From positions 1 to 37,609 of the forward strand of contig JAILFH010000035.1 of assembly GCA_024697645.1 (NCBI GenBank): a stretch of 37,609 nucleotides of DNA, given 5' to 3'. Positions 7,309 through 14,544 of the stretch are shown here, one piece after another (positions within the stretch are counted from its first letter, which is position 1; each line of letters begins with the position of its first letter). A model generated the notes under the pieces. The model did no database searches. It saw only the letters and a program-made list of their open reading frames with translations, and was not told where the DNA came from. The translations under genes and the position numbers were made by a program. This DNA comes from Prevotella sp. (GTDB lineage Bacteria > Bacteroidota > Bacteroidia > Bacteroidales > Bacteroidaceae).

Positions 7309-7995
7309 TTAGAACTTCTTACCAATGGCAATGTTCATGAAAGTATTAAAGAGAATCTTGATGTCGAACCACCAGGAACGATGTTCCAGATAATAAAGGT
7401 CGAGTTCGAGTCGGCGCAGCATCTTCTCCATCGTGTCAGTGTAGCCATTGTAGAGCGTAGCATAGGAAGTGACGCCTGGGCGAACCTGATAGAGATAAGT
7501 GTAGCGGTGGTCGTGTTCCATGATTTGCTTAATGAAGAATTCGCGTTCGGGGCGCGGTCCAACAAACGACATTTCTCCTTTCAATACATTCCACAACTGA
7601 GGCAATTCATCAAGATGGTGAGCACGGAGGAATTTTCCAACCTTGGTCATTCGAGTTTCGTTTTCGTGCTGATAGAGGGCAGGTCCGTCTTTTTCAGCAT
7701 CCAGTCGCATTGAGCGGAACTTATAGATATTGAAAGGACGGCCGAAGCGACCAATACGCTCCTGCTTGAAAATAGCGGGTCCACCATCTTCGTGTTTCAC
7801 GGCGATATAGCAGATTAAGAAAAGAGGCGAGAATACGATTAGGCAGAATAGAGCAACGAGAAAGTCGAAGAAACGCTTTGTATTGCGCTCTAACTCGTTC
7901 ATTCCATCTAAAACGTATCCGTTTTCAAGTATTGTCATGCCTTCAGTAATGCGTTTGTATGTTTTATAAACGTATATAGTTTGAAAATATTGCAT
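7309..7995 (-). CDS. Initiating phosphoglycosyltransferase (bacterial sugar transferase)
   Basis: About 228 residues from ATG 7995; TTG 8004 would add three. The protein has one N-terminal membrane segment (FDFLVALFCLIVFSPLFLICYIAV) followed by the cytosolic catalytic domain typical of monotopic phosphoglycosyltransferases (PglC/WcaJ C-terminal domain). Visible motifs are 'FKQERIGRFGRPFNIYKFRSMR', 'TKVGKFLRAHHLDELPQLWNVLKGEMSFVGPRPE' and 'YQVRPGVTSYATL'. Such enzymes transfer a sugar-1-phosphate from UDP-sugar to undecaprenyl phosphate, the first membrane step of the repeat-unit pathway. WcaJ's extra N-terminal domains are absent, so this is the minimal PglC-like form. Which sugar it uses cannot be told. 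It is separated from the main cluster by the GH16 gene and the repeat region. Confidence 0.9.
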   Translation of the reverse strand: MQYFQTIYVYKTYKRITEGMTILENGYVLDGMNELERNTKRFFDFLVALFCLIVFSPLFLICYIAVKHEDGGPAIFKQERIGRFGRPFNIYKFRSMRLDAEKDGPALYQHENETRMTKVGKFLRAHHLDELPQLWNVLKGEMSFVGPRPEREFFIKQIMEHDHRYTYLYQVRPGVTSYATLYNGYTDTMEKMLRRLELDLYYLEHRSWWFDIKILFNTFMNIAIGKKF

Positions 7996-8026
7996 TTTTT
8001 TCAAAAGAATTTTAAAAAATAATTAG

Positions 8027-8034
8027 TATATTTG
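8027..8034 (+). promoter_or_regulatory. -7 promoter box for the GH16 gene
   Basis: TATATTTG at 8027-8034 matches TAnnTTTG and lies 38 bp before the GH16 start. No clear -33 box lies at 19 nt spacing. Confidence 0.45.
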
Positions 8035-8071
8035 CAGCATTAGATTTTGGCATTAGTTAGTAGTAAATTTT

Positions 8072-8893
8072 ATGCGAGCAATAATGATGTGGAAAAGTAT
8101 TTTTAGCGTGATTCTTCTCTTAGGTCTGACGGCCGATACGGCGGGTGTTCGTGCGCAGGAACAGCAGTGGAAACTCATATTTGCCGATGAGTTCAACGGC
8201 AAGAACGGCAGTGCGCCTAACCCTGATATCTGGAGCACTTCGCCTCGTGGATGGAGCACGTGGAATCGCTGGATTAGCAATTCGCCGAAGGTCGCGTTCA
8301 TCAAGAAAGGCAAGTTGGTCTGTCGTGCGATTCGCAATACGGAGAATCCCGCCGATACGGCTATGATGCTTACGGGCGCAGTGGAGACCCAAAAGAAATT
8401 CTCTTTCCAATATGGAAAGATAGAGGTTCGTGCAAAGACGAAACTTCATCATGGTAGTTTTCCTGCCATTTGGTTGATGCCCGAACCACCCGCAAAGCCT
8501 AATCCTGTGGGTGGTGAAATTGACATTTTCGAATCATTTGGCAATTATGCGGAGGCTCATCACACCATTCACACCAATTGGACCTACAATCTGAAGAAGA
8601 CAAGTCCCGCGAATCAGTTTGTTCATAAACTGAATGTAGGAGGCTGGCACGTCTATGGTTTGGAATGGTCGCCCACGAAATTGGTGTTCATGATTGATGG
8701 ACGCGTGACAGGAACCTATCAGAAGTCAACCGACCCGAAGGCTTTGGAGCAGGGTCAGTGGCCTTTTGACCATCCGTTCTATATCATTCTGAACCAGAGT
8801 TTGAGGCGAGTTGGAATTTTTGGCGGTGATCCTGATCCAGGCTATGTCTATGAAACTCAGTTCGACTGGGTACGAGTTTATCAGAAGCAATAA
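8072..8893 (+). CDS. Secreted glycoside hydrolase family 16 (beta-glucanase-like)
   Basis: 273 residues from ATG 8072; ATG codons at 8084 and 8087 are alternatives. It has a signal peptide (SIFSVILLLGLTADTAGVRAQ). The GH16 fold is shown by 'LIFADEFNG', 'GKIEVRAKTKLHHGSFPAIWLMPE', the catalytic ExDxxE motif in GEIDIFESFG (nucleophile Glu149, Asp151, acid/base Glu154), and 'YGLEWSPTKLVFMIDG'. GH16 enzymes cleave internal beta-1,3 or beta-1,4 glucan and galactan bonds with retention. The setting between polysaccharide genes allows two readings: degradation of dietary beta-glucan, or trimming of the organism's own polymer. Sequence alone does not decide. It is transcribed divergently from the initiating transferase. 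Confidence 0.9.
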   Translation: MRAIMMWKSIFSVILLLGLTADTAGVRAQEQQWKLIFADEFNGKNGSAPNPDIWSTSPRGWSTWNRWISNSPKVAFIKKGKLVCRAIRNTENPADTAMMLTGAVETQKKFSFQYGKIEVRAKTKLHHGSFPAIWLMPEPPAKPNPVGGEIDIFESFGNYAEAHHTIHTNWTYNLKKTSPANQFVHKLNVGGWHVYGLEWSPTKLVFMIDGRVTGTYQKSTDPKALEQGQWPFDHPFYIILNQSLRRVGIFGGDPDPGYVYETQFDWVRVYQKQ

Positions 8894-8917
8894 AGTTCCT
8901 TTGCTGAAGAAAAAGCA

Positions 8918-9263
8918 AAAAGACCTACCGACCTACCATAACCCCTCTGGAACCCCGATGAATAAAGGACTGAGGGCATGGTAGGTCTTTTCTTTACACC
9001 TACCATACACCTACCATAGACCTACCATGATGAAAAGGGAAAAAGAGAAAAGATGAAAATGTGGAAGGAGCTTCTAATAGCCTGAAAATCAGGATTTTAG
9101 GAAGATCTTATTTAAAAAATATCTTTTGTCCAGAAGTGATTAAGATTGTCTCCCGATGGTAGGTCTATGGTAGGTCTATGGTAGGTCTTCGACGAAGACC
9201 TACCATGCTTCAAACCCTTTGCTGGAGGGCGTTTGCGCTGTGTTATGGTAGGTGGGTAGGTGT
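8918..9263. repeat. Inverted array of 11-nt ATGGTAGGTCT/AGACCTACCAT units
   Basis: Minus-sense units (ACCTACC cores) are at 8921-8939 and 8996-9029; plus-sense units are at 8979-8989, 9156-9166, 9167-9177 and 9178-9188; a minus unit at 9196-9206 and a last plus-like copy at 9245-9263 follow. The three units from 9156 are exact 11-bp tandem copies of ATGGTAGGTCT. 9178-9206 is a perfect palindrome with 14-bp arms around one base. The first pair (8918-8931 with 8979-8991) forms AAAAGACCTACC...GGTAGGTCTTTT, which could terminate the GH16 transcript. Within the 690-bp gap 8894-9583 this element is followed directly by the 22-nt array; 9491-9583 shows nothing more. Confidence 0.8.
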
Positions 9264-9270
9264 TAAGCGA

Positions 9271-9490
9271 AAAAAGATAGTCTCTCAATTCTATAAAGCA
9301 TTATTTACTACCCAATAAAGCATCTCTTTCTACCCTAAGGAGCATGTCTCACTACCCTATGGAGCATGTCTCACTACCCTATAGAGCAAGTATCTGTATG
9401 ATTAAAAGCATTGCTTTCTACATTATAGAGCAAGTCTCCGTATGGTCCAAAGCATTGCTTTCCAGAGTCAGGAGTGTATCTTTGAAGGAA
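9271..9490. repeat. Array A: ten degenerate 22-nt tandem repeats, core RRAG-N5-CTYT
   Basis: Units start at 9271, 9293, 9315, 9337, 9359, 9381, 9403, 9425, 9447 and 9469, with an exact 22-nt period and no indel. Positions 5-6 (AG), 13 (T) and 18 (A) are the same in all ten. The commonest form is ATAAAGCAT at positions 1-9, CTTTCTACCCT at 12-22. Units 3 and 4 differ by one base; units 5-6 resemble 7-8, indicating a 44-nt duplication. Position 4 and position 14 covary (A with T, G with C), as in a small stem. There are no spacers and no cas genes, so this is not CRISPR. Confidence 0.85.
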
Positions 9491-9583
9491 AGGGATACAT
9501 GTTTTGCTTGTAATGATCACAATATGAACATTACATCAATTATTCAAAATCAAGTTAAGTACGAAAGGTGCAGAAAAGAGAAA

Positions 9584-10387
9584 TTAGACGATGCTCTTCG
9601 CAAATGCCTTGTAGGCATAACTCATAAGGTAGAAAACTGACGGGATAAAGTTCAGGTGTTCTACCTTTCTATATATATTCCATTGCCAGCCAATCACCTT
9701 CAGTTTGTTCGCTGAAACCGACTGACCACACACACGATAGGCTGCGAGTGTTGTGTTGGTGTTCTGGGCAATGTAGCCTTTTCTGAGAATGTGGAGCCAC
9801 ATTACATAGTCCTCATGATGAATATCCTGAATAATGACCTTTCCAACCTTTTGTGTGTCGTAGATTCCTGTCAGGTTTCCGATGACGTTTCCATAAAGCA
9901 GCGTGCGATAGGTGGCAGTGGGAGGAGCAATGATAAATCGGTTGGCGCGGTTGCCTTCTTCGTCGATTTTCTCGTAATTGGCAAATACGATAGCCGTTCG
10001 ATTGTCTTTGAACAAAGCAATCTGCTGTTCCAGTTTCTGCGGAAACCACAAGTCGTCGCTGTCGAGGAATGCAATAAACCGACCTTTGGCAGCCTTGATG
10101 CCAACATTTCGTGGTGCTGAGGGCATTCCGATGGGACGATCGTTGGAAAGTACATGAATACGGGGATTCTTCTCGGCATATTCCTGTGCTATCTCCATTG
10201 AATTGTCTTTCGAGTTGTCATCTACAATCAGCAGTTCCCATTCCTCATAAGTCTGGGCGATGACCGACTCAATTGCCTCGCCGATGAATTTGGCGGCATT
10301 GTGCATGGGCATAACCACAGATACCAGGTCTTTAGAACTGGTTTTGCGAATCTTGTCGTATTGTATATGATGGCTCTGCGTCGACAT
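9584..10387 (-). CDS. Family 2 glycosyltransferase
   Basis: About 267 residues from ATG 10387. ATG 10396 adds three residues and is nearly as plausible; starts further upstream fall inside the promoter at 10407-10437. GT-A fold signatures: 'LVSVVMPMHNAAKFIGEAIESVIAQTYEEWELLIVDDNSKDNS', 'PSAPRNVGIKAAKGRFIAFLDSDDLWFPQKLEQQ' with the metal-binding DSDD motif. It transfers a sugar from a nucleotide donor to the lipid-linked repeat unit at the cytosolic face. It resembles EpsE/WcaA-like beta-glycosyltransferases, but donor and linkage are unknown. It has its own promoter although it follows three same-strand genes. Confidence 0.88.
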   Translation of the reverse strand: MSTQSHHIQYDKIRKTSSKDLVSVVMPMHNAAKFIGEAIESVIAQTYEEWELLIVDDNSKDNSMEIAQEYAEKNPRIHVLSNDRPIGMPSAPRNVGIKAAKGRFIAFLDSDDLWFPQKLEQQIALFKDNRTAIVFANYEKIDEEGNRANRFIIAPPTATYRTLLYGNVIGNLTGIYDTQKVGKVIIQDIHHEDYVMWLHILRKGYIAQNTNTTLAAYRVCGQSVSANKLKVIGWQWNIYRKVEHLNFIPSVFYLMSYAYKAFAKSIV

Positions 10388-10406
10388 TTCAAACATAATT
10401 AGCGCA

Positions 10407-10437
10407 CAAAGGTAGTGATTTTGTTGCAAACCACCAA
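10407..10437 (-). promoter_or_regulatory. Promoter TTGG-N19-TACCTTTG for the GT2 gene
   Basis: On the minus strand, TTGG (10437-10434) is followed after 19 nt by TACCTTTG (10414-10407). The predicted transcription start is only a few bases from ATG 10396, which argues against the upstream starts and gives a very short leader. Confidence 0.75.
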
Positions 10438-10452
10438 GGAAGAGTCGTTATT

Positions 10453-11550
10453 TTATTCAGAGAAGACTGAACTGATGATGCTATTATGCCTTTCTTCGGA
10501 ATGGTTTTTCAGGTAAATCTCCCTGCTGTATTTGTTAAAGCGTGGGATGGGATTTTCACTATAGTTTTTCAAGGCACAGATGTAGTCGTCAGCGGTGTTG
10601 CAGCGTCCGCCCACCTTATCGGTATCAACCTCATAGCCTTCAAAAGTCTCGTCGCTACCCAGGATATTCTTGCCATACATGAGCGACTCGCAGGTCTTGA
10701 TTTTCATTCCACTGCCGGAGAAAATCGGGAGAATCATGAAATCGGCTTCCTCGAAATAGGGGCGCAGGTCGGGTGCATCGCTAATGACTTCGATGTCCTT
10801 CATACATTCATTCTCTTCCTGGAGTTTGGCCATTCCCTTTCCTACCACCTTGAAATTGATGTCGACATGAGGCAACACTTCTTTGACAAAGAAGAGTACA
10901 CCGTCATTATTTGGCTTCGAATAGGCTCCCAAGAAAAGACACAAAGGCTTCTTGCTCGTGAGTTGCTGTTCATCGACAGGGCGGAACTTATCCTCCATTG
11001 CTACTCCAATGATGGCGTCGGCCTTTCCTCCGTAGTGTTTTTCCAGATAATTGGCGTCTCGGCTACTCAAAGTGATGGTCTTGTCGGAATATTTCCAGCC
11101 ATATTCATCGTTATGAGCCGCACAACGTACAACAACCTGTCTGCCAGGCAGCCATCGAGGCATCTGTGCATCGTAGTAGATACTTTCGACGTTATGATAG
11201 TGGGTGATAATTTTTCCCTTGTAGCCGCTTTCTTTCAACTTCTTGGCGATGAGGCCGACAACGCTCGTGCTTAGGAAAACAAAGTCGAAGTCCTTTGACA
11301 TCTCAACGACCTCCTGCACCTTCTTTGGTGTCAGTCCGTTGTGATAGTCGAAGGGGAACAGACAAACCGCCTTCGCATAACTCCACAGAGAACGTCCATT
11401 GGCTTCGTCGAGAATGTAGTATTCGGTCACATTCTCATCGCCGAAGTAAGTCCTTAGGGCTTTCAGGCATCTCATATTTGCCACACCGCCTCCTACAAGA
11501 ATGCTGTCGTGGCGTTTGAATCCTATGAATAGTGCTTTTCCTCGCTGCAT
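10453..11550 (-). CDS. Family 4-like glycosyltransferase (GT-B fold)
   Basis: 365 residues from ATG 11550. The N-terminal half has a Gly-rich acceptor-binding loop (ILVGGGVANMRCLKAL) and Rossmann strands. The C-terminal half holds the donor site: 'LCLFLGAYSKPNNDGVLFFVKEVLPHV', 'FKVVGKGM', 'DLRPYFEEADFMILPIFSGSGMKIKTCESLMYGKNILGS', where the GSGMKIKxxE stretch corresponds to the family's nucleotide-sugar EX7E-type region. It builds the repeat unit in the cytosol. Donor and linkage are not predictable. It follows the 11569-12495 gene by 18 bp, in the operon driven from 13302. Confidence 0.82.
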   Translation of the reverse strand: MQRGKALFIGFKRHDSILVGGGVANMRCLKALRTYFGDENVTEYYILDEANGRSLWSYAKAVCLFPFDYHNGLTPKKVQEVVEMSKDFDFVFLSTSVVGLIAKKLKESGYKGKIITHYHNVESIYYDAQMPRWLPGRQVVVRCAAHNDEYGWKYSDKTITLSSRDANYLEKHYGGKADAIIGVAMEDKFRPVDEQQLTSKKPLCLFLGAYSKPNNDGVLFFVKEVLPHVDINFKVVGKGMAKLQEENECMKDIEVISDAPDLRPYFEEADFMILPIFSGSGMKIKTCESLMYGKNILGSDETFEGYEVDTDKVGGRCNTADDYICALKNYSENPIPRFNKYSREIYLKNHSEERHNSIISSVFSE

Positions 11551-11568
11551 GTTCTTAATTTTGATGGT

Positions 11569-12495
11569 CTATTTCGAATCTTTGTAGACTCCTCGGAATT
11601 GGGTGATGCGATGATAGAAGGACGGGCAGTAGAGTCTGATGGTCCTGAGAAGTAGCGTCATCGGATAGCGAAGCGGCAGATTACGGCGAACCAGCAGGAG
11701 ATAGTCGTGATCGGAATGGGTGGGGCTGCTGAGATACTTCTTTCTTTCAGCAAGCGTCATTTTCTTGAGTTGCTGTATCTCGTTTTCATTCGACGCATGG
11801 TCAAATTCGCATTCGCCACAGACATTGGCTGTCACCATCACGGGAAAGTTGTGACGATTGGCAGTCATGTTATAGTCGTGATCGGCCAGATCGTGCCGGA
11901 ATCCCTTGTAGAAGATGCCGATGGTCTCAACAACTTTCTTGTTCACTAAAAGAATATTTCCTGACACCAAGTCAACTTCCTGCGGAGTACCCGTCGGCTT
12001 TACGGTTACATGACGTCCTTTTGTCTTGTTGACGAAATTGAAGCCGCCATATGTGATATTGTCTTTGTCGCCTACTTCGCATGTAATGCCAGAACTCAGT
12101 CCACCAACACCTTTCAATTGCTTGCCGTAATCATCGGCTTTGAGAAGTTCGTCGAACAGATTGGCATAGACGTAAGTATCGTTGTTGAGTAGCAGGAAAT
12201 AGTCCCAGTCGGTACCCTCGTCAATAGCCGCCTGCCAGGCAAGTCGCATTCCTCCTGCCCAGAAAAGATTGCCGTCGCCTTGTAAGATGCGAATGTCTTC
12301 CTCTGGGAATGTTTCCCTAAGCGCCTCTGAAGTTCCATCGGTGCAACCATCGTCGGTTAGAAAAACCGAAAGGCTGATTGCGCCCTTTGCCTGTTCCGAT
12401 GACTGGTATGAAGCCAAGGCTGCATACAGACATTGTAGGCAATGGAGCGTTTTCTCCTTTCTGTTGAAAACAGTAAGTATGGCGGCTATCTTCAT
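11569..12495 (-). CDS. Family 2 glycosyltransferase, rhamnosyltransferase-like
   Basis: 308 residues from ATG 12495. Signatures of the RfbF/WbbL-like branch of GT2: 'AAILTVFNRKEKTLHCLQCLY', 'FLTDDGCTDGTSEAL', 'GDGNLFWAGGMRLAWQAA', 'FLLLNNDTYV' (the DxD-equivalent NND), and 'GFRHDLADHDYNMTANRHNFPV' with an ED-like acceptor base region. This branch often transfers rhamnose or another deoxysugar, but that is an inference. It lies 20 bp after the acyltransferase gene and 18 bp before the next transferase, so the three form one operon. Confidence 0.85.
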   Translation of the reverse strand: MKIAAILTVFNRKEKTLHCLQCLYAALASYQSSEQAKGAISLSVFLTDDGCTDGTSEALRETFPEEDIRILQGDGNLFWAGGMRLAWQAAIDEGTDWDYFLLLNNDTYVYANLFDELLKADDYGKQLKGVGGLSSGITCEVGDKDNITYGGFNFVNKTKGRHVTVKPTGTPQEVDLVSGNILLVNKKVVETIGIFYKGFRHDLADHDYNMTANRHNFPVMVTANVCGECEFDHASNENEIQQLKKMTLAERKKYLSSPTHSDHDYLLLVRRNLPLRYPMTLLLRTIRLYCPSFYHRITQFRGVYKDSK

Positions 12496-12515
12496 GACGA
12501 TGTTTTTCTGAGGAT

Positions 12516-13247
12516 TTAAAGGAAGGAACGATGCTCACCCGTCAGCGTGTAACGAAGATCGCGGTTGCGCTCGCCGATTTTCTGGGCAGGAACGCCACCG
12601 ACAATCGTGAATGGAGGCACGTCGTGCGTAACGACGGAACCTGCTGCTACAACGGCTCCTTCACCAATGTTCACACTGTGCAGAATGATAGAATGAGGAC
12701 CTATCCATGCTCTGTTGCCAATGGTGACGGGATTGTGTTCCTGTGTGTCGCAACGGAACCATGGATCCCGGTGGTCATGTTGCTCAGTCCAAATCTTGAC
12801 GTTCGTGCTTAGAACTACGTTCTCGCCAATGCTGATGCCGTTGCGTCCGTCAAGAATTGACTGATCGCCAACAACACTGCCTTTTCCTATTGTGATATTG
12901 GCAGGGTTGCGGACCTCTGTGCCGTAATAGATGACTGCATTCTGGGCAAGTTTCATCTCGCAGATATGGCGATAGACAAAGTTCCTGAGGTGGTGCGAAG
13001 GGGTGAGGCTTACACGATAGAGATAGTAGTCGGCAAAACTCGAGAGAAGTCCTTTGATTCTGTGCTTCAGACTCGGAGCAGGCTTCTCGGCAGGCTCACT
13101 ACTTTTGGCTTCATTCTTTCTGGAAATTTTCGCTTTCATTCCAAATAGCACCTTCGCTAATGGCATATAGAAAAGAGTGAATGAGACGTTTCTGAACAAA
13201 ACGCCTAAGCACACTAGCACCAGAATGATGATGACGATTTTTTCCAT
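12516..13247 (-). CDS. Left-handed beta-helix O-acyltransferase (membrane-anchored)
   Basis: 243 residues from ATG 13247. An N-terminal membrane helix (KIVIIILVLVCLGVLFRNVSFTLFYM) and a Lys/Ser/Pro linker precede a hexapeptide-repeat domain from about residue 110 (AVIYYGTEVRNPANITIGKGSVVGDQSILDG, IGENVVLSTNV). The catalytic histidine loop is 'TEQHDHRDPWF', as in maltose/galactoside acetyltransferases, and the end is 'GEGAVVAAGSVVTHDVPPFTIVGGVPAQKIGER'. It should transfer an acetyl group from acetyl-CoA to a hydroxyl of a sugar in the polymer. The membrane anchor is an uncommon addition. It is the first gene of the three-gene operon transcribed from the promoter at 13272-13302. Confidence 0.87.
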   Translation of the reverse strand: MEKIVIIILVLVCLGVLFRNVSFTLFYMPLAKVLFGMKAKISRKNEAKSSEPAEKPAPSLKHRIKGLLSSFADYYLYRVSLTPSHHLRNFVYRHICEMKLAQNAVIYYGTEVRNPANITIGKGSVVGDQSILDGRNGISIGENVVLSTNVKIWTEQHDHRDPWFRCDTQEHNPVTIGNRAWIGPHSIILHSVNIGEGAVVAAGSVVTHDVPPFTIVGGVPAQKIGERNRDLRYTLTGEHRSFL

Positions 13248-13271
13248 GATAGGTTGCTATATATTTAATGA

Positions 13272-13302
13272 CAAAGGTAATGAATTTCTTTGAATTGACC
13301 AA
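13272..13302 (-). promoter_or_regulatory. Promoter TTGG-N19-TACCTTTG of the acyltransferase/GT operon
   Basis: On the minus strand, TTGG (13302-13299) is followed after 19 nt by TACCTTTG (13279-13272). It stands back to back with the plus-strand -7 box at 13363. Confidence 0.78.
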
Positions 13303-13362
13303 AGAAAACCTCGTAAATCCAATATTTTTACGGAATCCTGCGAATATTTCGCAAATTGTTAG

Positions 13363-13370
13363 TAATTTTG
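13363..13370 (+). promoter_or_regulatory. -7 box for the plus-strand glycosyltransferase
   Basis: TAATTTTG at 13363-13370 matches TAnnTTTG and lies 22 bp before ATG 13393. No good -33 box was found. Confidence 0.45.
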
Positions 13371-13392
13371 TAGTCTGAAAGATAAAGAATAT

Positions 13393-14544
13393 ATGGAAAA
13401 AATGCGCGTTTTGTTTGTGACACATACAGTAGCAATGGCCGGTGCAAATCGGTCCATGCTGCAGTTGATGTTGGAACTTCGCGACAGTTTCCATGTAGAG
13501 CCAGTCGTCATCATGCCACGCATTTCGAAGCAATATCGTGAGCGTAATCTGATGCTGGCGTGTCAGGAACATCAGATAGAGTGCCATTCCTATCGTTATT
13601 ATTGGTTTAAGAATGGCGGTCAACTGAAGTCCTATTGTTGCTGTTTGGCAAATGCGCTTTGCTATCCATTGATTCTTCAGAAACTCAGGGGAGAATCCTT
13701 CGATGTCATTCATACGAATAGCAGTGTAATCAGTCTGGGTGCTTTCCTTTCGCGAGAGAAGAAGATTCCTCATGTGTGGCATCTTCGTGAATTTGGTAAG
13801 TTGGACTTCGGGCTTAAATCGTTGTTGGGAAAGGCTTATGAGAAGTGGGTCTACCATCATGGAAATCTTTTTATTGCCATCTCGAAGGCAGTGAAAGAAC
13901 ACTATGAAGGCTTGATTCCTGACGAAAAGTGTAGGATGATTTATAATGGCATCTTACCGCTTCCCGACGACCAGTTGTCGACACACAACAACGCCAAGAC
14001 ACAATTCTTTCAGGTGGGAATGCTTGCTGCCTCGAAGAACCAGATGGAAGCACTGGAAGCTGTCAACCTGTTAGTGAACGAATGGGGAGAAACTCGTTTC
14101 CATCTGTCTTTCGCGGGTATTGAGGAGCCTGACTACACCAAACGGCTTCATGCCTATGTTGATGAGCATCAGTTGGCGGACTATGTGTCGTTCTTGGGAG
14201 AGCGTAGTGACATCAATCGGTTGCTAACCAAGATGGATGTGGGTCTGATGCTCTCCACGAATGAGGCATTTGGCAGAGTCACGGTCGAATACATGATGCA
14301 AGGTCTGGCTGTCATTGCCTCAGACTCGGGTGCCAATCAGGAAATCGTAGAGGATGGTATTTCTGGAAAGGTATATCGTCTGGGCAATCCGCAGGACTTG
14401 GCACAGCAGATAAAACAACTGATAGAGAATCGTCAGGAGATGCTACAGATAGCAGCCAATGGCCGCGAACGGGCATTGAACCTATTCACTTCCAGCAAGA
14501 ACACACAGCAAGTTTATGAAGCCTATCAGTCATTGATAGGGTAG
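13393..14544 (+). CDS. Family 4 glycosyltransferase, the only plus-strand gene of the cluster
   Basis: 383 residues from ATG 13393. GT-B fold: an N-terminal acceptor domain (RVLFVTHTVAMAGANRSMLQL, FDVIHTNSSVISLGAFLSREKKIPHVWHLREFG) and a C-terminal donor domain (VGMLAASKNQMEAL, YVSFLGERSDINRLLTKMDVGLMLSTNEAFGRVTVEYMMQGLAVIASDSGANQEIV). The stretch ending EAFGRVTVEYM is the EX7E motif (E to E) of retaining GT4 enzymes. It should add a sugar to the lipid-linked repeat unit. It is transcribed against its neighbours and its last 19 bp overlap the 3' end of the Wzy gene. Confidence 0.88.
   Translation: MEKMRVLFVTHTVAMAGANRSMLQLMLELRDSFHVEPVVIMPRISKQYRERNLMLACQEHQIECHSYRYYWFKNGGQLKSYCCCLANALCYPLILQKLRGESFDVIHTNSSVISLGAFLSREKKIPHVWHLREFGKLDFGLKSLLGKAYEKWVYHHGNLFIAISKAVKEHYEGLIPDEKCRMIYNGILPLPDDQLSTHNNAKTQFFQVGMLAASKNQMEALEAVNLLVNEWGETRFHLSFAGIEEPDYTKRLHAYVDEHQLADYVSFLGERSDINRLLTKMDVGLMLSTNEAFGRVTVEYMMQGLAVIASDSGANQEIVEDGISGKVYRLGNPQDLAQQIKQLIENRQEMLQIAANGRERALNLFTSSKNTQQVYEAYQSLIG

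Noticed and set aside
9271..9490. CRISPR array
   Set aside because: The units abut one another with no spacers, are degenerate, and no cas gene is present in the window.
9344..9640. 98-residue open frame across array A
   Set aside because: It is an accidental frame through the 22-nt repeats, overlaps the end of the GT2 gene on the other strand, and has no recognisable domain or start site.
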